DNA of 64,000 nucleotides. Source: Artemisia argyi. Lineage: Eukaryota > Streptophyta > Magnoliopsida > Asterales > Asteraceae. Numbering within the stretch: the stretch's first letter is position 1; the number at the start of each line of letters is the position of its first letter. A model generated the notes under the pieces. That model was given only the letters and a program-made list of their open reading frames with translations, searched no databases and was not told the origin of the DNA. The position numbers and the translations under genes were made by a program. Positions 54,001 through 64,000 of the stretch are shown here, piece by piece. The DNA lies in contig CM060696.1 in the NCBI GenBank assembly GCA_030686995.1, positions 112,340,949 through 112,404,948 of the forward strand, read 5' to 3'.

Positions 54001-54120
54001 GTTGGGACTTAACGACCCGGGGATTTCCCTGTACTTCCACGGATTAAAAACACTTGACTTTTCTCTCCCAGGTGGGCCTATCAACTGCACCATGTTGACT
54101 GGTTGGTTTGGGAGGAGTCA

Positions 54121-56133
54121 GGTAGCTAAGAATCCTCTTCCTATTAACAAATGGCATGTAGTGTCACTAACCATATCAAGGACGTGGAAATCGGCTAGTA
54201 TAGTTAATTTCCCTATATGCACTAGTACATCCTTCACTACCCCTACTGGATAAGCTACACTATCATCTGCAAGACCTATAATTACCTCCGTGTCATCTAA
54301 TTTTCCCGGCTTAAGAGTGGTGTCAAGGGACAAAGGAAGTAAATTAAGGCTTGACCCAAGATCGGCTAGTGTGTCGAAAGCTTTGGAGTTCCCGATCCTA
54401 CAAGGTAAAACAAATATGCCCGGATCATCTAATTTCTTAGGCAACTTATTCCTAACGAAGGCGGTCCCATTCTTTCCCAATTTAAGTTTCTCATATTTCT
54501 CTAAAAGGGCGTTGTAGTAAAGAGCTCTTGCTAAAACATCGATAACCGGACGTTCAAGGCGAAGTTCCTTGAATTTATCGTCAAGGTTTTGTGTAGGAGG
54601 TGTTTCAATTATGATTTTGACCGGTTTAATATCGGATGTTTTATTTGATTGGTCCTTTTGAAGAATTTGGGTTTGCTTGAAACACGTCTTCATTGCTTTG
54701 ACCGAATAGTATTGTGGACAAGAAGTAGGTGACGAAACCGATGATATGGCATTAAAGTTTAGTTTTGGGTTCTTGACCGTGTCGCTTGGGAGTGCTCCCA
54801 TTTCTCGGTCATTGAGAACTTTCAACAATGTGTCAATTTTATTGGTCATCTCACTATGCTTTTGGTTGAAATCGGCTTCAAACTTAGCTATGCGAGCTTC
54901 TTGAGATGCCATAAACTTGGACATCAATCCTTCAAGATTATTGGTACTACCATAGTAATGGGAAGGATTGTTGTTGAAAGTACAGTTAGAGGGTGGACCG
55001 TTTGGTTGGTAACGATTAGGTGGATTGGAAGAATTGTTTTTGGGCATGTTTTTGTTTTGTTTCCACCTAAGGTTCGGGTGATTTTTCCAAGAAGGATTGT
55101 AAGAATCACCATAAGGGTTTGGCTCGGGTTTGAAAGTGTACCACTTGTCTCCCGCTTCGTCGGTATGCGAGGATGCGTAATCCACAAAAGCTTGTCCGGG
55201 GAGTTCTACACAATCACGAGTGTCATGGGGACCACTACATAATTCGCATGAAGAAGTGATTTTGTTCACTTGGCTTGAAGGCTTAGGAGCTTCGTAAGAT
55301 TTCATGAGAAACTTGACTTGGTCCTCAAGTTCCATGATCCTACGGTTGGGAGTGCTAGAATTGTTCGAAGGCAAAGATATTTCCTTGACCGTTTTGTTCA
55401 AATCACGGGGATCATTCCAACTTTCGTTGTCATAGAGAGCAAGATCTTCTATAAGTTCCCATGATTCTTCCACACTTAGATCACGTAGCTTGCCATCGGC
55501 CGATTGGTCAATGGTTCGCCTTGTGGAGAGATCGATATGGTCATAGAAGATTTGGACTTGGAGCCAAAGATCTATGCCATGATGAGGGACTTTTTGGAGT
55601 AAGTCCTTGAAACGAGTCCATGCTTCATAGAGAGTTTCACCTTGACGTTGTTGGAACATCAAGATATCATTTCTAAGCTTGGTAGTTCTCCCCGGTGGGA
55701 ACAATTGAGCAAGGAAACGAGAAGTGAGATCATCCCAAGAGGTGATGGACCCCGCGGGTAAATGTTCAAGCCATTGACTAGCTTGGTCACGTAGAGAGAA
55801 TTGGAATAAACATAATTGGGTTGCCTCTCTAGTTGCAACATCAAGGTCTATGGAATCTACGATTTTTAGGAAATTCTTGAGATGTTGATTAGGATCTTCG
55901 GAACGAAGTCCATGGAATGCACATCCGCTTTGCACCAACCGGATGGTTTCGGATCGCAAGGGGGACACATTGGGCCCTTGAGTGAGCTCAATGGTGTTTC
56001 GATAGCCTTGGTGGCTAGGACGGGAATCATCACCTAAAGTTCGGGGTCTAGGAGGTTGGTTTGCTAGTGGTGGGTTTTGTGGGTGGTTTTGTTGTGGTGG
56101 GTTGATGGGTTCAAGGATATTACCACCTTCCAT
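54121..56133 (-). CDS. Gag-protease polyprotein of the minus Athila-like element, cut at the protease end
   Basis: 671 codons without a stop from MEGGNILEPINPP. The leader to about residue 60 is Pro/Asn/Gln-rich. About 65-235 is the Ty3/gypsy gag core (SGCAFHGLRSEDPNQHL, SQWLEHLPAGSI, GETLYEAWTRFKDLL). Residues 296-308 form a zinc knuckle of the form C-x2-C-x3-H-x4-C. A Pro/Asn-rich linker and a helical stretch follow. The retropepsin has the active loop ADLGSS (Asp 591) and the hydrophobic LLIGRGF near the end. Gag would build virus-like particles and the protease would cleave the polyprotein. The TGA that now ends it at 54118-54120 is the terminal TCA of inserted solo LTR B; the natural continuation is at 45245. 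I see no other lesion in this part. Confidence 0.85.
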
Positions 56134-56194
56134 GATGTCGGATGGTAATGGTTATGAACAAAGAAACGAAGAAATGAGATAGACTAAAGAAAAC

Positions 56195-57590
56195 TGATGA
56201 GGCGAAAAGTGTACCGCTTTTAAGGGGTCATTTAAGCCCGAATTCGTGATTATTTGATCAATTATTGCCCTAAATCGTTCCTTTTGTCATTTTAGTTACT
56301 TTTGGAGAGAAATCTAGAAAAGAAAGCATTTTGGACGTTTTTGGAGCATAAAAGTGAAGAAAACGGCAAAGTCTCAAATTCCTTGCTGGGAACAGTACTT
56401 GACGACGTCAAGACATTACACATGACGGCGTCAAGAGTGAAAAAAGAGGTGGATGTGGAACTTATAACGTGACGACCCAAAACATTTTCTTTGTTAATGG
56501 CCTAGCGGCGTCACCAAGGCCGTCAGGGTCCAAATATACGTGACGGCCCAGAGTAGATTTTTACGTGAAGGCGTCAGAAGTGGATCTAGGCAATACGAAT
56601 TTCATCTTGGCGGTGAGTTGACAGCGTCAGAGGCTAATACATGACGCCGTCAGGATGCTTAGTCCATATATATTTTTCCAATTTTTCATTGTAAAGTGTG
56701 GAACAAGTTGTGCACAAACCCTAGGTCGAATTTTTCCTCCATGTTTTAATAAAGATAAGTACTTCAATAATCATTCAATATGTCTATGTATTGTTTGATT
56801 CTATCTTATGTTTATGTTTCTTTTAACATGTTAGGATAGGCTTTTATTGTGTTTGCTTAGATGTAGTGAAACCTAGATGTTGATTATTGGTGATTGTTTG
56901 TTTATAATTGTTACGGATGATTGTATTCGATGTTAAGCTTAAGAAAATTGGCAGACTTCCATTGGTAACTTGCTTGAACGTCTTAAGAAACATGATCGGA
57001 GGTGTACTATGATTTTTGGTTGTATTTAATGCGTAAGAGAATTATAATGATCCCATGTTAGGAGCTTCTAATCGGCTCGACATAGGAGTGAAGTAGGATC
57101 TTATAGAGTTAGGGAATATTATGTACGACCCTACGACTAGTATTAAGGAATATAACCCGTCATCCAACCGGTAAAAGATATCTAGGGAGTAATGAAATCT
57201 AAGTAAACACAACTTTTCTCATTATTGTTTCCACCACATTAGCATATTAGTTAATTTTCATTTATTTTATTTTATTTTATTTTGATTGCATCTTTAGTAA
57301 ATTGGGTTAGTTGGCAAGCAACTAATTCTGCCCACTCCTTCAAAACCCGAGATTTTACTTGCTTTAATAAAATATAAAAAATACAAAAAGAATCATCCCT
57401 CACCTCTAGACCTAGTTTAGTAGGCTTTCTAATCCAAGCGAAAATATTCCTGAGTTGAACGATCAATCCCCCGGTACTTGTCACTATACTATACTACAAC
57501 GATCAGGTATACTGCCTGGTAGGGGTTGTAAGCTTCTCAAGATCCCTTGAGAGGTAAAACCTGTTGCGAGGGCGCAATTCCCACGTATCA
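56195..57590 (+). repeat. 5' LTR of the plus Athila-like element
   Basis: 1396 bp, TGATGAGGCG...ACGTATCA. Palindromes TGACGACGTCA (56400), TGACGGCGTCA (56423) and TGACGCCGTCA (56642) are intact; several others have mutated. It contains no gene. Confidence 0.9.
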
Positions 57591-57596
57591 AGTTTT

Positions 57597-57615
57597 TGGC
57601 ACCGCAGCCCGGGGA
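57597..57615 (+). other. Primer binding site, tRNA-Asp type
   Basis: TGGCACCGCAGCCCGGGGA follows the LTR by six bases. It resembles TGGCGCCGTTGCCGGGGA, the complement of the tRNA-Asp 3' end, with a few changes. Primer use of this kind is known from Athila-type elements. Confidence 0.65.
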
Positions 57616-57762
57616 AATAGTTATTGTCTAGGTTAGAATTTCTTTTTATTAGGTCTACTTGCTAGATTCCTTTCTAGTGGGACTTTTATTTTTATTTTTA
57701 GGTTTTCTTTAGTCTATCTTATTTCTTCGTTTCTTTGTTCGTAACCATTACCATATAACATC

Positions 57763-58935
57763 ATGGAAGGTGGTAATATCTTTGATCCCATCAACCCACC
57801 ACAACAAAACCACCCACAAAACCCACCACTAGCAAACCAACCTCCTAGACCCCAAACTTTAGGAGAGTATTCCCGTCCTAGCCACCAAGGCTATCGAAAC
57901 ACCATTGAGCTCACTCAAGGAGCCAATGTGTCCCCCTTGCGATCCGACACCATCCGGTTGGTGTAAAGCGGATGTGCATTCCATGGACTTCGTTCCGAAG
58001 ATCCTAATCAACATCTCAAAGATTTCCTAAAAATCATAGATTCCTTAGACCTTGATGTTGCAACTAGAGAGACAACCTGATTACGTCTATTCCAATTCTC
58101 TCTACGTGATCAAGCTAGTCAATGGCTTGAACGCTTACCTGCGGGATCCATCACCTCATGGGATGATCTCACTTCTCGTTTCCTTGCTCAATTTTTCCTA
58201 CCAGGGAGAACTACCAAGCTTAGAAATGATATCTTGATGTTCCAACAACGTCAAGGTGAAACTCTCTATGAAGCATGGACTCGTTTCAAGGACTTACTCC
58301 AAAAAGTCCCTCATCATGGCATAGATCTTTGGCTCCAAGTCCAAATCTTCTATGACGATATCGATCTCTCCACAAGGCGAACCATTGACCAATCGGCCGG
58401 TGGCAAGCTACGTGATCTAAGTACGGAAGAATCATGGGAACTCATAGAAGATCTTGCTCTCTATGACAACGAAAGTTGGAATGATCCCCGTGATTCGAAC
58501 AAAACGATTAAGGCAATATCTTTGCCTTCGAACAATTCTAGCACTCCCGACCGTAGGATTATGGAACTTGAAGACCAAGTCAAGTTTCTCATGAAATCCT
58601 ACGAAGCTCCTAAGCCTTCAAGCCAAGTGAACAAAATCACTTCTTCATGTAAATTGTGTAATGGTCCTCATGAAACTCATAATTGCATGGAACTTCCAAA
58701 ACATGCTTTTAAGAAATTCACATCGTCACATGCTGACAAAATAGAGGATAGAGAGCTCACCACTAATCGAGGTCCTCGAAACTTTGGCGAGGCCTATGAT
58801 ACATGGAAGGATAAGCCAAATTTCAGAGGATACCAAACTCGGAGCGTATCCTTCAATGATTCCCCTCCACTCGCATGGTCCGAGCATTTTCCACCACAGA
58901 ACACTCCTAAGCAAAGCTATGAAGATGCCTTGTGA
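57763..58935 (+). pseudogene. Gag of the plus Athila-like element
   Basis: The same frame and start (MEGGNIFDPINPP) as the minus element's gag. TAA at 57964-57966 replaces the Gln of LVQSG, TGA at 58078-58080 falls in the REATQL segment, and TGA at 58933-58935 closes the block. No frameshift is seen. The gag core and a zinc knuckle (CKLCNGPHETHNC) are kept. Homology to the minus element ends about 20 codons after the knuckle, near 58720; the following Arg/Asn-rich segment is different. The first two stops abolish translation of full gag. The third could be either a mutation or a gag terminator, because the downstream module is in the same frame. Confidence 0.8.
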
Positions 58936-59004
58936 AAGTTCATTCTCTCTCAAGAATTACAGCTTTTCACGCTCGAGACCCGATTTAGACAACAGCAAGC
59001 CGAT

Positions 59005-60594
59005 ATGAATAACGAGATTTGTAATCTGTTAACCGCTATTAAAGAGCACACTATTAGTAAATCGATTCAGGCTGAAGAAGTCAAATCTGTCACTATCATG
59101 AATCAGCCAACCTCTCCTGTGAAAATAAAAAGCCCTAGTAAACTCTTTAAACATCTGTCACCAAAGGTGAAGGAAGTTAGGGACCATGTTAACCCCTCGG
59201 GACCAATCCACTTTGTAAATACCATCACCACAATACTTGCTCCTACACCCGACCAGAGCCAACAATCAACTGGGAATGAGGGTCATGGAGTTAAGGGAGA
59301 GACCCCAGGGAAAGACCACGAAGTAGCCAAGAGCCTTGCTGACTTACTCAAGGACTCCATCACACGAGAGTCAGGCATATGGGATGAGTCGAAAGAGAGA
59401 TCAAAAGGGCACACGAAAAATCCAGTGATTTTGGGTGAATCTATTATAGAGAAACTCGAGGATAACATGGTAGATATTACTATAGGGTGTAGTGATAGGA
59501 TTAAGGAAAGCGACTCTGAAGTTTTTAAGATTTCTTGCACCACTAGGAAGAAGCTCATAACCGATACTTACATAGATCCTAACCTCCCTATAAATGTAAT
59601 CCCCCTCTCCCTTTACAACGAAGCCTTCCCTGAACAAATCACGTGTAAAGGACTCGATAACGCCAGGATCATGAAAAGGTTATCAGTTATGATTGGAGGA
59701 TTCATCTATAACATTGATCTCACCGTGATCAATGACATAAACTCGGTCACTAATCCAACATTAACCAACCTCGTCCTCGGGAAACCATTTGTTAATGAGA
59801 TAGGAGTAATCCTTGATGAGAATGATGGTAGTGCACTCTTCACCAATGGCGTCAGGAAAGTCATTTTCCGAAAGGGTAATGAGGAAGAATATGAGTACCA
59901 CCCGTCACTGGATTGTAATGCATATGGATCACAGGATGGAAGATCGGAATGGATAAAGCGGCGTGATCCGAATAACCTCAAAATCCCTTGTATGATTGGT
60001 CACAAGTATTTCGATAATGTCTACATTGACGTGTTCTTACCTAAAAATTTTATGTCCTTGTTCCATTATAACAATATTTGCAGATGGGGGATGATTTATA
60101 AAGGAGATAATGTTGTTGGTAGAGATCATGAAGTTCAGGTATTCATAGGAAATATGACATTCACAATGGATTTTACGATCGTAGACAACATTGAGGATTA
60201 CATCAATCCAAGGTTATCACAAGTTGTTTTTGGAGCACCCTTTTGTGAAATCACTAACTTAATGATTGACGACCGGAACGGAATCATGACTTTCACAGAT
60301 GGAATTAGGAGGGTGTCATACCAAACGCCGTATAAGATGAAAGATTTCGAAGGAATTGATTGCGACGGACTTGATAAGCTAGGGTCTCAACTTGTTTTAT
60401 GTGATGATGACGTTCGGAGAAGATGTAAAAACACCTTTGATTTATCATGTGGATTCTTTAAGGATGTTAGTAGGCTTGGTTCCAAATATCGAGAAGATGT
60501 CTTTGAGTTTGAAGACCCAAAATACCTGCACTATGAAAGCGATCCCAATATTGAAGATGACCTAGAGAATGTGACCAATGACGAGGTCACGTAA
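59005..60594 (+). CDS. Tandem retropepsin-like module of the plus Athila-like element
   Basis: A 529-codon frame without stops, in the same phase as gag and separated from it only by TGA 58933 and 23 sense codons. Residues 1-165 are a Lys/Ser/Glu-rich linker. Two related lobes follow. Lobe 1 has TYIDPNLPINVIPLSLY (Asp 191) and LVLGKPF at 256, followed by a FTNGVRKV strand. Lobe 2 has VYIDVFLPKNF (Asp 342) and VVFGAPF at 407, followed by FTDGIRRV. Asp to hydrophobic-hydrophobic-Gly is 65 residues in both. In the minus element's true protease the same elements are ADLGSS and LLIGRGF. The catalytic Gly after Asp is missing in both lobes, so protease activity is doubtful. The acidic C-terminus ends VTNDEVT. 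ATG at 59005 may not be the real start. Confidence 0.7.
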   Translation: MNNEICNLLTAIKEHTISKSIQAEEVKSVTIMNQPTSPVKIKSPSKLFKHLSPKVKEVRDHVNPSGPIHFVNTITTILAPTPDQSQQSTGNEGHGVKGETPGKDHEVAKSLADLLKDSITRESGIWDESKERSKGHTKNPVILGESIIEKLEDNMVDITIGCSDRIKESDSEVFKISCTTRKKLITDTYIDPNLPINVIPLSLYNEAFPEQITCKGLDNARIMKRLSVMIGGFIYNIDLTVINDINSVTNPTLTNLVLGKPFVNEIGVILDENDGSALFTNGVRKVIFRKGNEEEYEYHPSLDCNAYGSQDGRSEWIKRRDPNNLKIPCMIGHKYFDNVYIDVFLPKNFMSLFHYNNICRWGMIYKGDNVVGRDHEVQVFIGNMTFTMDFTIVDNIEDYINPRLSQVVFGAPFCEITNLMIDDRNGIMTFTDGIRRVSYQTPYKMKDFEGIDCDGLDKLGSQLVLCDDDVRRRCKNTFDLSCGFFKDVSRLGSKYREDVFEFEDPKYLHYESDPNIEDDLENVTNDEVT

Positions 60595-62447
60595 TTGCCC
60601 ATGACCTTGAGTCTAGCTACAAGACGCATAAATAAAGAAAAGTGCTTCTTGAGAGGCAACCCATGTTTTGTGTGTTTTTATTTGTTTGGTTTTTATTTGT
60701 TTGATTTTATTTGTTTCCGTATGCATGTTTTATTTTTATTGTTGGTAAATCATGTTTCAAAGTAAATTGTGAAAATGCTTTATTTTGTTGTTTAACTTCG
60801 TCTTAATTACATATAAAGGTATTCTGCAAAATCTAAGTGTAAAGGGAAACCCAAATTTGTTTATAAGAACGAAAATGATCATGATTCGCCACAATATTAA
60901 ATGAGCATGTATATTAGTATTTGTTAGAGTCAAATGCTTGTATCGAGTCATAATGATGTTTTGCAGGATTTTCCAGGAAATAAGTCATGAGTTTTTACAG
61001 AAATTTTCCGGAAACTTAACATAAAATTTTTCCAGGAACATTCTGACGGCGTCAGGAGTTACAACCTGACGGCGTCAGGTACTAAAATTCTGAAAAATTT
61101 TGCGAGTTTTGTTTAAACCGGAGTTTTAAAGTTTTTGTTGATTCTTTAGTTTTATAAACTCCAGGAAATCTGCAAACATTCATTCCACAAGCATTATATC
61201 TTAAATTGCTTTATAGAATTTCTTAGTATATATAGATTGCCGCTGATTTTATGCGAGGTTTGCCTTGATTATTTTCTCAGGTTTAACAAGTTACATATAA
61301 CAAGGAGATGATTTATATTTCTGTAGGGAAGCTTTCAACGTTCATTTTCTTGGAGGAAGATCTAACCTTGTTGACACACTATCCACACCGAACGAATCAG
61401 GGGAGTATTTGTTTTCATTCTTTTACATGTTTTACTTTTACATCCTTTAATTGAACATAATGTTCATCCTAAGTGTAAGGGGAGGGTAAATGATGATACC
61501 TTATAGGATACTATTGCACTGGAGTTTGTTTGTTTGATGGTAGGTGTAATAAAACTAAGAGAAATACTTGTTAGTGTAATTTTAGCGCAAAATTTAAATT
61601 TTTTTATAACATTTAGGAGTGAAACTTTAGCCTTAACAAGCATCTCATGGATAGGAGTTGTATGACTAGCACAAAACCGTACCATTCAGAAAAATTTTCC
61701 ACCCAAATATGTGAGGTTCGCCTTTAGATTTGATAGGAAAAGCATTAATTATTAGTGCTTATGAGTGTACCGGTGGCATTTAGATTCTAGAACTTGCGTT
61801 AGTGATGCATCCCGAGACCGCTAGTGAGACTACATTCGTGTAGTAGGATTTACTACATGATAAGAGGCATTAGGATCACCCTTGTGTTTAAACCCGTATC
61901 ATAATTACTTGACCATTTAAGTCATATTACTTGAATAGTAAAGTCAATTAATTTCTCCCATACCTTTGTGTTGTACTCATTTTTAGTACACGATACCCCT
62001 AGTACACCCCTCCGAGCCTATCTTTTCATTTCTAACTTTAAGCATTTTACTTAAAGGAATAATTTGTTACAACCCACTCAAATGTGCAACCAAATCACCT
62101 TAGCCTTCCGTGTATGCACTCATCTTTAGTGCATTATTGTTATTTATTTAAACTCTTAGTTAATTATCTAATTACTTACATGGTTGCTAAGTCGAGTCAT
62201 ATCTTGTACATATTGTTTTAGGACGATTGGGACTCATGGGTAAAGTACTAGTGTTATGGAGTAATGGGGAAGAACATCAAATTATTGCCCCCATATGTGC
62301 GTTAATTTTAAAAAGTACTCCAAGTGTTTTGATTATCTTGATTCGAGTCATTAGAGTAGTTTAATGTAAAGTATGTAAAAATTCAAGTGTAAGGGAAATG
62401 TACATTTCCTATAATGTATTATTTTGGATGGTAGGGTAAAAGTGTAT

Positions 62448-62492
<45 letters not shown>

Positions 62493-63073
62493 GAAAAAAG
62501 AAAGAAAAAGAAAAGAGAAAAAACATACGGACTACCATCCCCGTTTCATTCTATGTTTGTTTTAAGTTTTTGTTGTTTTTGATTTATTAGCTTAAGTCGA
62601 ATCTAGTCTTGGCTTAGCAACGCCATATTGTACATGTAATTAACCAAGATGATTAACTCGCCACCAGTAAATATTGCCTTTATCCAACAAAACCGTGTTT
62701 TCCATATTCCTACACCTAACGTTATAACCCTTTAAAAGACCTCTTTGATAGTTTATCCTAGGTGCTTACGCCAAGTGATGGAGGTTTGATCCTTTCACAA
62801 GCCTATGGTAATCTATTTGCTATGACAGGTAGTGAGAGATGTTTTCCATTTCCATATTGTGATATATACTTTATTACACCCGAGAGATGTGAGTATCTAA
62901 ACACTATTTGTGAGGTGCTAGTGTATGACCTCCGTGCTTGTTTTTGGTTTTTAGTGGAACGATTATTTGTTGTAATTACTTTTATATTAGTGTTAAATGA
63001 CCCTAACTTGTATTTTGATTAGAATAAAAGCGCATTTGCTTGAGGACAAGCAAATCTCAAGTGTAAGGGTATT
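60595..63073 (+). other. Conserved 2.48-kb non-coding 3' region of the plus element
   Basis: Inverted counterpart of 42196-44692. It holds palindromes TGACGGCGTCA at 61044 and 61067 (12 bp apart), an A41 run at 62450-62490, and the segment GCTTGAGGACAAGCAAATC just before the LTR. The only open frames are short and appear in the minus element too (for example 62762-63022). The purine-containing GTGTAAGGGTATT before 63074 may serve as polypurine tract. Confidence 0.7.
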
Positions 63074-64000
63074 TGATGAGGCGAAAAGTGTACCGCTTTT
63101 AAGGGGTCATTTAAGCCCGAATTCGTGATTATTTGATCAAATATTGCCCTAAATCGTTCATTTTGTCATTTTAGGTACTTTTGAGGAGAAATCTGGAAAA
63201 GGAAGCATTTTTGACGTTTTTGGAGAATAAAAGTGAAGAAAACGGAAAAGTCTCAAAATTCCTTGCTGAAATAGTACCTGACGACGTCAAGCTACAACAC
63301 ATGACGGCGTCAAGAGTGACAAAAGAGGTGGATGTGGAACTTATAACGTGACGGCCCAGAACATTTTCTTTGTTAATGGCCTGACGGCGTCACCAAGGCC
63401 GTCAGGGTCCAAATATACGTGACGGCCCAGATTTGTACGTGAAGGCGTCAGAAGTGGATCTAGGCAATACGAATTTCATCTTGGCGGCGAGTTGACGGCG
63501 TCAGAGGCTAACACATGACGCTGTCAGGATGCCTAGTCTATATATATTTTTCCAATTTTTCATTGTAAAGTGCGGAACAAGTTGTGCACAAACCCTAGGT
63601 CGAATTTCCTGCATATTGAAGGGGTTTCAAACCCTTCTTTCTTCCATGTTTTAATAAAGATAAGTACTTCAATAATCATTCAATATGTCTATGTATTGTT
63701 TGATTCTATCTTATGTTTATCTTTCTTTTAACATGTTAGGCTAGACTTTTATTGTGTTTGCTTAGATGTAGTGAAACCTAGATGTTGATTATTGGTTGAT
63801 TGTTTGTTTATAATTTTTACGGATGATTGTATTCGATGTTAGGCTTAAGAAAACTGGCAGACTTCCATTGGTAACTTGATTGAACGTCTTAAGAAACATA
63901 ATCGGAGGTGTACTACGATTTTTTGTTGTATTTAAGGCGTAAGAGAATTCTAATGATCCCATGTTAGGAGCTTCTAATCGGCTCGACATAGGAGTGAAGT
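63074..64000 (+). repeat. 3' LTR of the plus Athila-like element (partial)
   Basis: It begins TGATGAGGCGAAAAGTG and aligns with 56195 onward to the window end. About 470 bp should lie outside. Better preserved palindromes than in the 5' LTR include TGACGACGTCA (63279), TGACGGCGTCA (63302) and a third in TTGACGGCGTCAG near 63492. Confidence 0.9.

Larger units (their letters stand above)
45246..54120 (+). mobile_element. Solo LTR B (about 4.2 kb) inserted in the protease, itself split by a Helitron
   Basis: It starts TGATGAGTGTGTAAATACTC and ends GGAGGAGTCA. It is flanked by 5-bp repeats AGTAG (45241-45245) and GGTAG (54121-54125) that differ at one base. It sits within the codon after GFLA of the retropepsin. 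TATAAAT at 46334-46340 marks a likely promoter, about 1.09 kb from the start. Without the Helitron it is 4227 bp. No primer site, coding sequence or second LTR is found, so it is a solo LTR. It is the same family as solo LTR A, in the opposite orientation. The 217-codon Pro/Thr-rich open frame at 45612-46265 lies wholly in it and shows no domain. Confidence 0.8.
40742..56194 (-). mobile_element. Athila-like LTR element, minus strand, gag-protease only, 5' end cut off
   Basis: From low to high coordinates: 3' LTR 40742-42195, a 2.5-kb non-coding region, a C-terminal coding module, then (after the insertion 45246-54120) protease and gag to the start codon at 56133 and 61 bp of leader. At 56194 it meets the 5' LTR of a plus-strand relative. 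Its own 5' LTR is absent from the window. The coding region reads gag, zinc knuckle, retropepsin, unknown domain. No reverse transcriptase, RNase H or integrase is present, and the combined internal length (about 5.2 kb) leaves no room for them. It is thus a gag-encoding non-autonomous element. Confidence 0.8.
56195..64000 (+). mobile_element. Athila-like non-autonomous element, plus strand, running off the window
   Basis: 5' LTR 56195-57590, a tRNA-Asp-type primer site at 57597, leader to 57762, one reading frame 57763-60594 with three internal stops, a 2.48-kb non-coding 3' region, then the 3' LTR from 63074 (927 bp visible of about 1.4 kb). It shares LTR, gag and 3' region with the minus element but carries a different module after the zinc knuckle. 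It has inserted in the leader of that element 61 bp before its start codon. The LTRs differ at several per cent, including a 30-odd-bp indel (present at 63607-63642, absent near 56730), so it is older than the Tekay-like insertion. Confidence 0.8.

Noticed and set aside
54290..55242. Plus-strand open frames of 75 and 128 codons
   Set aside because: They are antisense to the intact gag-protease frame of the minus element.

Overview
The window looks like gene-poor nuclear DNA of a flowering plant, most likely Asteraceae. The reasons are plant intron/exon structure, Tekay- and Athila-like Ty3/gypsy LTR elements, several Helitrons, Mutator-type MITEs, and a DUF1985/Ulp1 transposon gene with a GRF zinc-finger companion. 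The family assignment comes from recalled resemblance of the repeats, not from a search. Only one ordinary host gene appears intact: a six-exon TH2-type bifunctional thiamin gene (TENA/THI-4 plus HAD phosphatase, 599 codons) at 28083-32969.
Layout. 1-5000 holds exon-sized fragments of unrelated genes on the minus strand (subtilase, cytosolic GAPDH, unidentified pieces). 5305-15912 is a minus-strand Tekay-like element with 3.47-kb, almost identical LTRs around a badly decayed pol, plus 101 bp of a second copy. 15916-18600 has a 121-122-bp minisatellite and a field of GATGCAC-type motifs. 18818-19160 is a 343-bp MITE with a perfect 9-bp target duplication. 19768-26420 is a Kaonashi-like transposon gene cluster: a broken coiled-coil ORF, a GRF zinc-finger ORF, and a nine-exon DUF1985-Ulp1 pseudogene. 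26781-27652 is a small Helitron with a nested Mutator MITE. 28083-32969 is TH2, with a 273-bp Helitron in intron 1.
From 34066 to the end is a stack of nested LTR elements. An LTR (34066-40741) holds an inverted solo LTR (36485-40497). It abuts a minus-strand Athila-like element (40742-56194), which is split by a second solo LTR (45246-54120), itself split by a 4.65-kb Helitron (49016-53663). A plus-strand relative (56195 to beyond 64000) cuts the minus element at its 5' leader.
The two Athila-like elements are the most unusual part. They share LTRs, a gag with zinc knuckle and a 2.5-kb non-coding 3' region, and show no recognisable reverse transcriptase or integrase. Their modules after gag differ. 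One has a DLG retropepsin plus an unfamiliar acidic/basic domain. The other has two tandem retropepsin-like lobes that keep an Asp and a hydrophobic-hydrophobic-Gly motif 65 residues apart but have lost the catalytic glycine. Their LTRs and 3' regions also carry repeated TGACGNCGTCA palindromes.
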